64,000 bases of DNA from Heterodera schachtii (GCA_023374025.1 SIJG01000022.1:1178001-1242000); one strand, 5' to 3'. Shown: positions 9,920 to 23,396, numbered from the stretch's first letter. Program-made: numbers and translations. The notes: generated from the sequence alone by a model not told the origin.

Positions 9920-12900
9920 ATGCAAGGCCTATTTCCCAGCACAAACAACGGCATGATTCGGTGAGTGGAAAATTCCGAAATTTCAAAAAAAAAAAAAAAA
10001 TTTTTTTTGAAATTTCAGAGGCTCAGGAATCTTGACATGGCTCTCAGCTAAAGCGGTTGTCGTCTTTCAACGAATTTTAAAGGAAAATTGCAACAAAAAA
10101 AACAATTTTTTTTTAGGGTCTCATCAAATGCTCAAAGCCGACCAAGGCGACCATCTCATTCCAGCTTAAAGACTTTTGCGATTCGGGTGTGACAGACTTG
10201 AACACGGTTCTCAGGTCTCGGAAAAAAAAACGAATTTTTGTAAAAAAAAAATGCCAAAATTTCTTCGCTTTTTAGAGTGGGCTTTCATCTCAGTTTTCAT
10301 GCCATTCCAAACACAACGAGTCCAAAAAATGAATGGATCGCCAATTATGTGACGCCGGTCATTGAGGTTGGATTGTTTGGGGGAGTTTTTTGTGGTTTTA
10401 TTGGCAATCCCAATTTTTTTTTAAAGATTTCTGACTAACTTAATGTTTATTTATGAACTGTGTGTGTTATAAGGTTATGTGACCAAGAGTTTTTATTTAA
10501 TGCGGATTATTTATTTAATTTTTTTAATTAAAACGTTAAATTTGGAACAAATTTTGGGGGGAATAGGCGCAAATGTCTTCAAATAGTGTGATATTTATTA
10601 TACATTCCACCAATTTTGAGCCGTCTGTTATGAAAACCGAATTTTAAATTTTCCAAGTTTTTCATTCGATTTTCCATGGTAGCCCCATCGAAATTAAGCG
10701 ATAAATCATGTCCATTTTTTGTAATACCCATAAAATTATAAACCCATCAAGGGCGTAGGCAGGGGGGGGGGGCTGAGGGGTTGTATTTTTGAAAAATGGA
10801 GGCAAAAATGGCAAAAAATAGTAATTTTTTGGCGAAAAAACGGCGAAAAATTTTGTAAAATACACCCCCCTAATTCGGGAACTCAAAAAAGCAAAAATAC
10901 ACCCCCTAATAATCTACTGAAAAAAGAAAAATACACCCCTAAAAATCGAATTTTTGACTTCAGCCCCCCCCCCCCCCCCCGAAGCCAAGGGTCTGGCTAC
11001 GCCCTTGAAACCCATGGGAGCGTAAAAAAAATGCCAAAATTTCCATGGGATAAAAAGTTTTCCCCCTGATTTTAATTCTCGCCAATTTTGTGGCTTCCCA
11101 ATTCTATCATTTTTTTTCATTCTAATCGCTCCACTATTTTATTTTTTCTGCGTCCATAGGAAACAATCACTGACGGTGGTCCGGAGCTGAACCTGGAGGA
11201 GGCGTTCTGGTCCAGCGACATGGACAAAACCCACCCGGTCAAGGGCGGCAAGGACACGTACTCGCTGGAGTTGGAGATCAAGGCGCTCACATTTCTGTTC
11301 CAAATCTTCCAAAAGAGCACCGGCGCTGTCCAGTACATCACACTGTCAAAGTATGAAGATGAATGACATGGCCAAGAAATTTTTTGGCAATTTTGGAGCC
11401 GTCAAATTAAATTGGAACAAAATTTTGTATTCGTTTTTTGATGTCAACAAATTGGTTTTTTGGATTTATTGGAGGGGGGGGGGTGCTCTAAGGGGCTGCG
11501 AATTTGTATACAAATAGGTCATACGACATTTCGAGTCTCCGAATAATCGTTACAAACTAATTTAAAACACAAACAAAATGCTTGGGAGCGACTCGTTATT
11601 AAGCGCTTTTTTGCGAAAAATTTTTGAAAAAAAGGCGGTTCCGGAGGCCCTCTAAAAAAGCCGAATCCGCCGGTCCCATCCCTGCAACTTTTCCATAAAA
11701 TCGGAATTTTTTGCGCTTGCATCATTGAAATGGCTTAATAATTATTTTATAATGCTGTTTAATTACCCCTAAAATTTGTCTTGTCCATGCCCTTAGTTTG
11801 CACAGTCGGATCAGCAACTCGTGCGAGCCGGAGCTGATCCGCTACATCGGGTCCAGCTCGATGAAGCGGCGCCAGTTCATTGAGGACCGCCTGTACATCT
11901 TCAACCTGGGCCAACTGGGCGAGAATGATGTCATCTACTTGCAAGGTCTGTGTGTTGTGTTTGTGTGATTGATGACCACGAGCGGGAGCAGTTCACTGAC
12001 CCTTCTCCAACCATCCTTCCAAAAAAAAATTGAAATTTTTCAAATTTTTTTTAGAATTGTTTGTACAATGGGTTGTATGCAAGAAATATAATGGACAATG
12101 GCAATTCAGTAGGAATGCCAAGATCTTTTTTTGCTTTTCGGGTCAAAAAATCTATTAAAAAAAATTCTTGTGTTTAAAAATTTTCTTTCGACTTGAGAAA
12201 AAGCAGGATTAGTAGCCGTTATGCGCCAAAAATTACCAATTTTTGCCATTTTGAGGTCAAATTTTCAAAAAAATATGATAAAATAGGGGGGCTCGGTACC
12301 AACTTTTTTTTTTTGTACAGTCATAATTTTCTCATTTTGCACACTAAAATAAAGCCTGAAAGCCATGGTAAATTTGTGGAATTTTTGTTTCAGCGCCCGA
12401 GGTGTACCTGACGGTCACGCAGTTGGCCCAGTTTTTGCTCAAGCATGGCGGCGTGACCAGCTCCGACATGTTGTTCCGCTTCTTCCAAACAGCGCCGTCC
12501 ATTCCGTTGCCAATCCGGGACCGTATTCAGAACAAGCGGTCCCATTTCATGCAGGTAATACACTCGCACCGCATACGCTTGGTTGGCATGTGTGCTTGAG
12601 CTTGGCATTTTGAAAAAAAAAGGCTGGACCAGGATTTCCTGACAAAAAAAAACCCGGCCCAGGAAAAACCCAGGTTGTCGAAAAATGGCCTGGGCAGGCC
12701 GAGCTCAAAATTCACCATAAAATTTTGGAAAAAACGTTAGAAATTTTTTTTTTTTTTTTTTGAAATTTCTCATGAAATTTAATATTTTTCTTGAAAATTT
12801 TCTAAGTTTGAAATTTTTTTTTTTTAAATTCCGTCGGCGAGATTTTGTCCCATCCCCAAATAGGGTGGGCGGCGGTATTTTGTATTTTTTGATTACCATA

Positions 12901-14972
12901 TTTCTTACGATTTCTGTCCCCCCCCCTTTATCCAACCTAAAAAAAGTCTCATTTTTAATAGGGGGGGGGGGGGAGGCGTTGATATTCTTGTCAAAATTTT
13001 TATTACGTAACCCCCCTCGTCTCTCGTTGCAGTTCCTTGCCCAGCATCCGTTTGTGTTCGCGCCGTTCCCCGCCCAATTTTATGTGGGCGTTCGGCGCAA
13101 TTTGCCCTACTTTGACTACGGCGCGTTCATCCGCAAGGTGAGTGAGAAATTTAGGAAAAAAATTTTCATTTTTTAGCCCCTCAAAATTAATTTTTCCGAT
13201 TTTTACCCAGTTAAAATTAAAATTTTCCTATTTTTACCCATTTAAAATTAAAATTTCCATATTTATTTTAAAATTCGAATTTTTCCGATTTTTACCTAAC
13301 CCTCCTCCCCCCGTCCCCCGTTTTTTGCAGTCCTTCCCCAACTTTCAAAATGGCATTGGCACGGTGTCCGCCGTCGCCGCCGCCGCTGCCGCCTCTGTGC
13401 GTGCCCACTCGCGCCCCGTGCTGCAGTCCAACGACAGTTTTGAGCAGCCCACCTTGCTGGTGGACAGCATCACTTCGGCGCTGAACAATGTTGTGAATGG
13501 GCCGGGCGGTGTCGTCGCCGGCGGCGCATTGGGCGCCATTGCCAACGGGTAAATATACACGTACAACAAACATTCATTGTATACTAGCAGCAATACTACC
13601 GTAGTAGTACAATAGCAAGGAAGTTGTGCCCGAGGAGGCGTCAAATTTTTTTTTAATTTTTAAAAATTACAAAATTTTTCAGTGATTTTTTGGGGGAAAA
13701 AATTAAAAAATTCATCAAAAAATTTTGAGAAAAAAATCGCACAAAAAATTTTAATATTTTTTTATGTCTAGAAGCCAAGAATTTTCTTTTTGTAGGGCAC
13801 GTTACGGTGCACCGCCCACGCTGGTCAACGGAGGTGGTGGTGGACATCAAGCAGTAGTTGCTGGAGGGGCCGGCGCCGGACACCTTGGCCATCACAGCCA
13901 TTCCCATCACGCTTCGTCTGGTGGTGGTGGCACAACGCCAACCGTTGCCGGGCCGCCGACAGCGATGGCACCGCCGCCGCAACTGCACCACCACAGTCAG
14001 CAGCAGCTGCACCACCACCAGCAACAACACTCTTTGCATGCCCAGCAGCAGCAGCAGCAGCAAGCTGCCACAATTGGAGGAGGAGGACATGCCGTCGTCC
14101 TGAACAACAACCATCATCATGTCGCCGGCGCCGCCGCCCACAATAACCATCTTCACCACCACCAACTGCACCATCACCATGGCAGTGCGGGTGCGCTGTC
14201 CAGCATGGCGACCAGCTCGAACAACAACAGCAACGGCATTGGCGGTGGTTGCACCAACAACAGCAACAATGGCGGCACGATAATGCCGTCGTTGACAAAC
14301 GGTGGTGGTGGTGGTGGTGGTGGTGCCGTTGTTTCGCCGTCCCTTATGCAACAACAACAGCAACAGTCGCAGCAGCAGCAGCACCACCATCATTTGATGC
14401 CGGTCCAGTCGATGCCGTCCTTCTTGGCACAACAGCAGCAGTCGACGCATCATCACCAGCAACAACAGTCGCAGGGGGGCGGCAGCGCCGGCGCTGCCGC
14501 CGCTTCATCTTTGTTGTCTGCTGCTATGATGAACGGACTTGGTGGTTGTGGTGCGGCATCGCAGCAGCACAGCAGAAGCCGATGTTCGCGTTGTTCGACC
14601 TCAAAATGGGTGTGTCTGTCTGTTTGTCCCTCTGCTTACTCTTTCTTTATCTCTCTTTTTATTTCTATCATTTCTCTCCCTTCTCTTTTTCTTTTTTTTC
14701 TCTCATAATTCTCCTTCCTCTCTTTTTTCTCTTTCTCTCTACCTATATTTCCTTAACTCTCTCTTTCGGTCTTTCTTTCTCTCTCTCTCTCCCCATCTAC
14801 TAATCTCTCTCTCTGTCTCTCTCTCTTGCTCTCTCTCCCTCTCTCTCTCCCTCTCTTTCTTGCTCTCTCTTTCTCTCTCTTCTCTCTCTCTCCCTCTCTC
14901 TCTTTGCTCTCTCCTCTCTCCCTCTCTCTCTTTTGCTCTCTCCTCTCTCTCTTTGCTCTCTCCTCTCTCTCT

Positions 14973-15033
<61 letters not shown>

Positions 15034-16925
15034 ACAACTATTCACTGTTTCCAGATGACCATCATCACCAATTCACTTCCTCCATCCATCAGAACGGTGC
15101 CGCTTCTGCTGCTTCTGCTGGTGCTTCGTCCAGTCTTCGTTCAGCAACGACCGGTGCAGCCGCTGCTTCAGTGCCGTCAACCACCACAGCGTCATTGCTG
15201 CTAAGCGGTGCCAATGGCAGCGCACTGAACGGCATTGGTGGTGGTGGCGGCAGCAGTGTTGTGACAACACCGACAAATGTGTGCGGCGCTGGTGGCACCA
15301 ACAACATTTGGACATACGGGCCGTCCTGGGGTGAGGGAAAGTGAAATTTTCTAAACAAATTTGGATTAAAACTTCCAACGAAAAAAAAATTTTTATGTGC
15401 CGTCCATACATGAACAAGGGGTGCGCCAGGGCGAGGCCCATACCACGGACGATTGGCGCAGGGGGGGGGGGGGGGTGCGCCAGGACCAATTTTTCGTACG
15501 AAGGCCCCCAAGTTTCCCCGGCGACGACCTTTTTTTTTTTTTTTTGCTTTTCAAAAAACGGTTTTTTTCGGCGCGGTTTTTTCCAAAAAACTTTCGGGAA
15601 CAAGGGGGCCGGCGGTGCCGATAGGCGCCACCGGGAAAAATTTTGTAATTTTTAATGCGATTTGTTAACAGATTTTCAACAAAAAATGGCCGATTTTAGC
15701 GATTTTAAGCCACTTTTGAATTTTTCCCCTCTTTGTTACGACCCACCCCACGACGACCCCCCTCCTTTACAGCCCCCCCCCCCCCCCTTACGACGAACGA
15801 GGGAGGGGGGCGGGGGGTGCGCCAGGCCTCTTACGACGAGGGGGGGGGGGGGGGGGGGTGCGCCGGCGCACCCCTTGTTCATGTATGGTGCCGTCTACTG
15901 CTGGACCTCCATTTTTACCATATTATTTGAAAATTAGAAGAAAAAAAAAAAGATTTGGTACTGTCCTCAGGGTAGGAGCAGAGCTCGTCCCCCTCGGAAA
16001 ACAAAATTTTTTCCAGCCTAAAAATTTATCAAGAAAAAAAATTTTCAAAATTTTTCCATAGATTATTTCAAAATTTTATGATGAGATACAATGTTTTTCT
16101 CAAAATTTTTCCTAAAATTCGTTGAAAAAATTAAAAAAAAAAAAAATTTTTTTTTGAAATTTATAAAAATTTCCTTTAGGGTTGGAAATAATATACAAAG
16201 ATTTTAAAATTCATTATTTTTCATTGAAATTACATTTTTTTTTCATTCCTTCCCCCTTTGTTCCCGTAGACATCGAGCTGCTCAAGTTGTCCGACCTGTC
16301 CTCCTCGTTCGGCAACTGCACCATTGGCGGCGGCGCTGGCGCTGGGGGCAGCGGCGCCGCTTCCCTCACTGGCGGCGGCGCTACTCGACTCGGCCAGCAC
16401 GTTGTCGCCCCCGCTGGTGCTGAACGGTGTGGGCGGGAACAGGAAGCGCGAGTTTGTGGAATGCGCGGTGCAGACGGACGAAAGTTCATTCGGTGGTGGC
16501 GGTGGCATTGGCACTGCTTCGACCACCGGTGGTGGTGCCAACAATGGGCAGGCAAAGTGCGTTTTGGCTTAAAAGTCAATCAAGTTCGACCTGGGTCTGA
16601 GCCATTGCCCTGAATTTTACATGGACTTCGGAACTCAAATCAATCCTGATTTTCCTGGCAGCTTGATCCCGGCATTTTTTCCAAATAAAAAAGTCCTGTT
16701 TGGGAATCAGGCGCCGGGATAGGATTATCAGCAGGATTCAGACCCCCAATTCGGAACTCAAATCCACCTCTGTATCTCGGCGTTTTTCTCGGCAAAAAAG
16801 CCCCTGTATCGGGGGGACCTGCTCTACCAATTTGGCCCTCACAAATCTACGGTTCCTTTTTATCATTATACAATTTGCAAAACCTCATTTTCAGCCTTTG
16901 TGCAAACTGTGCGCAGAAACTCTGA
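9920..16925 (+). CDS. Large OB-fold/winged-helix-like, Gln/His-rich protein (possibly Egalitarian-like)
   Basis: Exons in phase: 9920-9960, 10019-10055, 10117-10214, 10276-10366, 11160-11350, 11797-11945, 12394-12554, 13033-13137, 13331-13548, 13796-about 14605, about 15054-15331, 16270-about 16555, 16895-16925. The start MQGLFPSTNNGMIR is the first ATG in phase. Residues about 14-75 look like a cold-shock/OB fold (GILTWLSAKAGLIK, then VGFHLSFHAIPN). Two winged-helix-like modules follow, one around ELIRYIGSSSMKRRQFIEDR and one around LTQLAQFLLKHGG-type sequence ending FMQFLAQHPFVFAPF. A long His/Gln/Gly-rich stretch comes next, then KPMFALFDLKM, DIELLKLSDLSSSF, and ECAVQTDESS, which fits the dynein light chain LC8 motif. 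It ends NLCANCAQKL. No 3'-5' exonuclease domain is seen, so Egalitarian homology is tentative. Two apparent frameshifts (about 14570 and 16310-16430) must be bridged. Confidence 0.55.
12608..12700. repeat. CCAGG-type degenerate hairpin repeat in an intron
   Basis: CTGGACCAGGATTTCCTG and GGCCCAGGAAAAACCCAGG recur as short near-palindromes. Similar sequence lies at 22495-22560 and 35585-35750. It appears to be a degenerate interspersed repeat. Confidence 0.4.
14630..15050. repeat. Pyrimidine-rich intron tract
   Basis: About 400 bases of CT-rich sequence fill the intron between the Gln/His-rich exon and the exon starting near 15054, ending in a TTTCCAG acceptor. No gene is seen in it. Confidence 0.8.
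15404..15888. mobile_element. Inverted-repeat element with CCATACATGAACAAGG ends, inside an intron
   Basis: The left end CCATACATGAACAAGGGGTG and the right end CACCCCTTGTTCATGTATGG are exact inverses, with the match continuing through CGCC. TGCCGT lies directly outside both ends (15398-15403 and 15889-15894), a 6-bp target duplication. The interior has poly-G runs and one copy of the GC-rich palindrome at 15608. It is about 485 bp and non-coding. Confidence 0.75.
15600..15725. repeat. GC-rich palindrome repeat nested in the 15404-15888 element
   Basis: The core GGCCGGCGGTGCCGATAGGC is followed by GCCACCGG and an AT-rich flank containing GATTTGTTAACAGATTTTC. The flank is also shared with the copies near 36780-36860, so the repeat unit is larger than the palindrome. 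Confidence 0.55.
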
Positions 16926-19900
16926 GACTTTTTGGTGGTCGTCGTCGTCGTCATGTTCGATTGGATGGTGCCGTTGCAGCTGAACCCCAACAAATAACCA
17001 ACGAGTGCTTTTTCATATCATCATGTTTTCCCCCATTTCTTTGTCTTGCCCCGTTTTTCTTGTTCTCTCGCGCCTTTTCCGTCCGTTTTTTTTTTTTTGA
17101 ATTTTTATGTTTGGCACGCTCACTCTCTCTCTCTTCCGTGGACATCGCTTTTGCTTTCCTTTGGATTTCACATTCAAACAACGACAACCTCTTTTTCCTA
17201 CCCGTCCCACTTCCTCTGCTGTTGTTGCTGGGGGGAGACCTTTTTCAATTCGGATCCAAGCCCTTGACTTGAACAATTCAAACAAAAAAAAAATTAGACT
17301 TTATGCCAAAGTCCGAGTGTGGCACTCCATTTAATTGAAACGCCGAATTAATTTGCAGTCAATGTCGGCAAAAATTGAGTCACAAAAAGTCGAGAAATTG
17401 ATCCGGCATTGAAAAATAGGCCCCTGGTGGTGGCATTTCCGCCCCCTCCCCTAACACATAATCATCATGATCACATAATCAATCATCTCACTTTCTCATC
17501 ATTTTTTATGTCTTATTTTTGTATGTGTATACATTTTTTTTCTATGCTTTCTCATGCCCCCAATTTTTTGATTTTGTTTATATTATTTCAGTCGTTTTTT
17601 TTTCTCTGCCTCCCCCCTTCTGCGCAACGCTCATATCTCTCCTCTCACATCCCTTCTAATCCACTCCCTAAATTCTCCTTTAACATTCATTTAACACCAA
17701 ATTTGCATAGACACTAATTGTTTTAAATAATTAATTAATTACCTAACTAATCTAACACACTTTCCGCTGATGATATTTTTTTTTGTTTTCTCTGTTTCTT
17801 TGCCCTTGGTTCATTCACCTTTTGCTCTCCTTCATTTTTTTGTGTTTCTCTTCTGCCTTTTGTTTCACACTCTCACGAACACATCGCCAAAACAGAAAAG
17901 CGCGCGCGTATATATAAATACAAATATGAAATAATCGAGTACCATATGCCCACATGAACACCTACCGTATATTCAAAGTCAACCATTTGTTTGTTTTTGT
18001 GTCGTATCTGTGCTTTTTATTTTATGTTTCTTCTTTTTGTTTAATTTTCTAATTTTATTTACATTTAATTTCTTTCATCAACAAAACTTTCCGTCATCTT
18101 CGTCCTCGTTTTGCTTTTTCTATTTTTTGTGTCCATTTGAATAAAAAAAAAATTTTAAAAAAACAAAAAAAAAATTGGATTTTAAATAACACACACTCAT
18201 CTCAAACGGCTTTTCTCTTCCACACTTTCGGATCGGACCGAAACAGTCGCTCTGGTCAAGACTCTCGACTTCATTTATTTATTTTGTCACACACGCCTCT
18301 TCCCGATTTTCACAACAAACAAGCAAAAAATCTCATTAATTCAATGTCTTACTCCTCCCTTTTGTGCCTCTTTTTATGCGAGAGTGAAAACAGTTTGTGG
18401 AAAATTTAAAAAAAAAATTGGAAAAAAAAATTTGTAATTCAAATTTCTGATCATTGCCAAACCAGCAGCGCCACAAACTGTGCTAATTACAGTAATTAAT
18501 TGGCACATCAATTGGATGGCATAACAAACACACATACACAGGCTCATTCATTTGATCATCCAATTAATTACCCGCAAAAAGCCATCATTATATCAATCAT
18601 ACAGCTAATTATCCATCCATTTTTTGCCGATGATTTTCCCTGTTTTTCTAAAAACAATTCGATTCACACAAAAATTGCTCTGCTCTATTAATTAATTTGT
18701 GTAATTACCTAATTATAAATGCCCTTATTTCTCCACGTATTTATTATTTTTGTTTTTGAACATTTATTTTTTTTTCATTGTTTTTTACCCAAATTCATTT
18801 TTTAATTGTCATATTTTTGCGCGGCCTTTCCATCCATTTTCTCCATTTGTCACAACCACATCAAAAACCAACAAAATGCTGCACAACAAACATTCCGTCA
18901 TAAAAACAGCAAGACAATGCGCAACAAAAAAAAACATAATCCAAAAAAATCCCCTAAAAATTCGCCCGATTATTTCCATTCCGTCACAAAAAGCCATCAT
19001 AACACACACACACCACTCATTTATTTCTCTTTCATCTCTCAAATTCGCTTTCCATGGACAAATCAATCACCCAGTCATTATTATTTGTTTTTCAGTTATT
19101 TATACAAATTCTGTTTTACCGTAATTTTTGTTACAGTATTCCTTTCTTAGTACCTTCTCTCTCTTTCGCCCTTTTTGTGCTCACAAAATCCCACAAATTC
19201 ATGCTTGATTAAAGATTTTTGTTTAAAAATGTTTTAAAAATCCAAAAAAAAGTCTTTCCGGCTTTAGACTCCCAGGATTTTTCGTGAATTTTGATCATTA
19301 ACTGGAAAATCAAGAAGGGGAACCAACTGACTTTAAAGGTCTAAAGTTTAAGCCATTATTTGCTGGCACCGAATTTTAATTAGGCTAATTAATTTGCTAA
19401 TTGATGTGCCTGTCAAGCATTACAGGCATTAATTAGGCTAATTAATTAGCTAATTGATGTGTCAAGCAAGCAACAAGCAAGCATTAACTGTCAAGGATTT
19501 TGTGAAAAAGCCGGAACTCATGAATTTTAATTATTATTATTTCCGATTGAATGAATATCCATTTCATACACCAACCACCACACACAAAACATTTTGTCGT
19601 TTGTCGTGAATAGCCCAACAATTTTTCATTTAAGAATCAGCAACAAAAGAAAAACCCATTATCAAAAACCATCATTTAAATATTTGATTGATCAATTAAT
19701 TTGTGTTACGGATGATCACTTTTTTATGGAAAATATAATTCATATTTCCATTTTAAGCCATTTTTTTGTGTAAAAATTTTTGGCGTTTTGTACTTGCAAA
19801 GAAATTTTTCTCACTTCCATGATTTTTTTGTTGTTGTTGTTGTGAATTAACCTTGTGAACACCTCACAAATGAAGAAAGTGTGCTTCTTGATGCAATTAT

Positions 19901-20930
19901 TGGACATTTTTTTGCACATTTTAAAATGTTTTTACATTTAAAAGTGAATAATTGCGGGAATTAATTAAAATGCAATTTATCCAAATTAGTGATTTGGATT
20001 TAGATTTTTAGCAAAATAATTAATTTTTGGAACCCATTCTTGAAAAAAAAGAATTGACAAATATTATTGTCATAATTAGGATGCTGCGGATTCTTCAATT
20101 TCACGTCAATATCAATAAATATCAAACATTTTTGGGCAGGGGGGGGGGTCCTTTAAAAAATGAAAATTTGGCATTTTTCGTAAAATTTTCATAAATATAA
20201 ACCACCCGCCTCACCCTAATTTAAATTAAAATTTAAAAAATGGATTTTTAAAAATTCTTTACAAATGGCGAAGTAAAAATTCAACACACACATTTATCAC
20301 GTCAAAACGACAAATTGCAACAACAAAAATATAGCTTGGGCTTTCGAATAAAAAATATGAAAAATGAAAATAATGCACGAAAACCTTTTCATGAAGGAAA
20401 ATTGGATCAAAACAAAAGTGAAATGAAAGGAAAGAACAAAAAAGAGAGGAGAAGAGGAAATGTGGGGTATAAAAAAGAAAAATAATAAATAAATATCGAC
20501 AATTTGCGAAGAAAATTGTGTAAAATACCCGAATGTTTTTTTTGTTTGTTTGTTTGCTGGAAAAGAAACGGAAAGAAAAACATAGCCCAGTGTTTTTGTC
20601 GCCAACGGGAAGGCCTGTTCAAAAAACATTAAAAAAAAAAAAAATTGGAAAAACGCTATGCCAAGCTTAAATGGGGCCACAAAAAAAAAAGAGCGAATTT
20701 TGTCGAACAGAAAAGATCACCAAGGAAGCTGGCGAGATCAAATTAATAGGTGCAAAAAAAGCTTACAACAAATCGGCACGGCAAAACCGGGACCAATCGA
20801 AAATATCCTTGGGTTTTGAATAACAAATTTTGGCGCGGCGTCCCGTTGGCATTGTGTTTTGTTTGTACAAAAAAAAAGTTTTTTGTTGTCTTCCCCTCTT
20901 CTCATTGTGACGAACACCACTTTTGTTGTT
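16926..20930. other. AT-rich interval between convergent genes, no gene seen
   Basis: No conserved exon was found. The first part probably contains the 3' UTR of the gene ending at 16925. A roughly 60-bp direct repeat built on AATTAGGCTAATTAATT and GCTAATTGATGTG occurs near 19376 and 19430. The rest is A/T-run sequence with scattered CAC-rich simple repeats. The 3' UTR of PRADC1, on the minus strand, must lie near its right end. Confidence 0.6.
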
Positions 20931-23013
20931 TCACCACAATTCCCACGGCGGTTTGCTGGCGAATGTGTCGCGCAACGATCGGTTGGTGTAATTCAACGGG
21001 ATTTGAATCCACAGCTCCGGCTTCTCGTACACCAAATACTGGCGCAGACGACGCCTCAACAAAAAAATCGGGGAAAATTTTGTAAAATTTCAAAGTTTTT
21101 CCCAAACGAATGAGAAATTCATCTTCATGGGGGTTCACTACGTTTCCCCTACCCCTCGAAATTAAAAAAAATATCAAGTTAGGGAATTTTCCCAAAATTT
21201 TCGAGCGATTTTTTAAAATTTTTTTTTTGAAAATTTTTTTCAGAAACTCGACGCCGTGGAATTCATTTTCATTTAGAAGTGTTTAAAAAGCTGTAACGGA
21301 GGCAAATTAAAAGCCAAAAATTAATTAGTTAGACACGCCGTTCGTTACTCACCCCGACACGCCGGGCAGCCAAGCGGCCGGAATGTCGCCCCTCCGGTGC
21401 GTGTCATCCGAGACCATATCTGCAAACACAAATGGGTGAAATTAGGGGCCCGGAATTTTATAAGAAATGCCGGATCCGGGCCTAAAAAAGGGCGAGTCGG
21501 ACCCTGTAATTTTTTTTTAAATTTTGCCCGAGCCCGTCCTGGTCTCTACATCAAAATGTTTGAGCAGGGGATAGAGAGAGAGAGAAGGATGGTGCCAATC
21601 TGCGGATCAAACAATTCGGAAAATGAAAACAAATTGATCGAACGCAAAAAATCTCACGGCAAATTGGGGCCATATTTAAAAAAAAAATAATGTTATCAAA
21701 TTTAACAATTTTCCATTTGCCAAATCGGATTTTTAGAGCGACAAGAATTTTTTTTGGGGGGGGGGGGGAGGGGGGAATCAAGGTTTGAAAAAAGAGAAAT
21801 TGCAATTTTTTTTCCTCCATTTTAACGCTCCCAAAAACGGACCGATGAAATCGTCGCCGCCACTGGTCGAGTCGGTGATCAGTGCAATTGCGGCGCCCGC
21901 CTTCTGCGCGTTCAGCACCTTTTCCACGAAGGGACAGCCACTGAAATTTAGAAAAAAAATTTTTTTTTTTTTTTTTTTTTGTATTTTTAATTTTCAAATA
22001 ATTTGTCCGACTGTGACTGACCCGGGAACAATACGTACCCCCCAACCCCGACATTTCGCCCTCGAAAATTGAAAAAAAAAATTCGGAAGTTAGAAATTTT
22101 TAAAAATTTCGGGGGGGGGGGCACGGGGGGGGGGAATATTGTTCACCCGACTGACCCCCGTTCGAGCAGTACAGCTTCGCCTTCGATGAATTTGTTGCTC
22201 AACTTTTGACAGCCTTCGGGCGGCTCAGCATAAACCAGCGAAATGTCCTTGAAAAAACCGACAATGGCTTTTTATTAAAAAAAAAAAAAAAAAAAAAATT
22301 TTTTTGCCCAATTTTTCAATCCAATCCCACCATTTTGTCCCAATTAATTCGATTTATTTATTTTTTTCTTCAAAAAAATACACGAGTCGAACTTAGAAAA
22401 GTATTTTGGCACTTTTTGGAGTATGTCGGACAAAAAACCAAGAGTAAGGGTTCGAAACCCAAAGCAGAGACCAATTTGAATTGCAAAAAAATGGATCCAG
22501 GTCTGGATTTGTCCTGGAATTCCAGGTCCAGGCAATTTTTACGGCAATCTGTGTTTTTTTTTTCAAAATGCCGAGCTCTACAAATGCAATCAGATTTTTG
22601 TCGACCCCTCTCTAAAAATTTTCGCTTTTTTTCTGGGCCAAAAACCGAAAAATTTAATTTGTTACTCAAAAATTCGGTCGACCTATTAGGAAAATAATCC
22701 CCTTTTTTTGCGAGAAAATACCTGAATTGTGTAGGTAGGGAAACGGCCACCAATTTGGTAGGACGGGTTGATCTGGTAAATGTAGGCCAACTTGGTGGGC
22801 TTGTCCACCTGGAAGAAAATGCCCTCTGAAAAAACGGCGAAAATTTTTTAAAATTTCGGACGAATTTTTAGATTTTCAACAACCAAATTATCTCCAGCCC
22901 CCCTCCTCACCTTCTAATGAAAGTGTTTGCCAGGCAAAGACCAGAACACTGATCAGTGTCAGGAAAACGATGGTTCGCCAACGAAACCTCAAAATTGGCA
23001 CGACAACACGCAT
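20931..23013 (-). CDS. PRADC1: Protease-associated domain protein PRADC1
   Basis: Six exons on the minus strand (23013-22911, 22825-22722, 22247-22156, 21940-21843, 21419-21353, 21054-20931) give 195 residues, against about 188 in vertebrate PRADC1. The N-terminus RFRWRTIVFLTLISVLVFAW is a signal peptide or anchor, implying entry to the secretory pathway. Family landmarks follow in order: AEPPEGCQKLSN, AVLLERGGCPFVEK, AGAAIALITDS, RRGDIPAAWLPG, RRLRQYLVYEKP and the end KPPWELW. The PA fold is thought to bind proteins or peptides rather than cut them. No protease domain is attached, as usual for this family. The last exon uses a TTGAG acceptor and the third an AAG acceptor, both unusual. Phase is exact at all five junctions. 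Confidence 0.88.
22495..22570. repeat. CCAGG-type repeat in a PRADC1 intron
   Basis: CAGGTCTGGATTTGTCCTGG and AATTCCAGGTCCAGGC form overlapping near-palindromes like those at 12608 and 35585. Confidence 0.35.
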
Positions 23014-23396
23014 TGAATTGAAAAAAAAAAACGCTAAAAAATGGGAAAATTAGCCGACAATTTCACAAATGCCCTAGCGTTAAAACCAAATTGTATGCAA
23101 TGTTTTATTATTGTAATTGGAAAGACAAATAGGAAGCTAGTCTAGTTCCTCACCCTCCATTTTTGAAAAATTTTTTCTAATAATTCATATTCGTGATCGA
23201 TCAGCAACCCCCCGAAACCTCCCAAATACATATATTTATGAAATTCAAATTTTTTGAAATTTTTTTCGAAAAATTTGGAAGATCAACTTCACTATTACCA
23301 GCGGAAAGGTGGAAAACAGATAAGAAATAACAAAATCAGGACAGAAATGAATTACCTATGTAAAGAGCGAAAAATAAAATTAACAAAATAAACAGA

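Noticed and set aside
13653..14465. Long open frame on the minus strand opposite the Gln/His-rich exon
   Set aside because: It is rich in Val, Leu and Arg from antisense CAG/CAC repeats, and the plus strand has exact exon phase on both sides.
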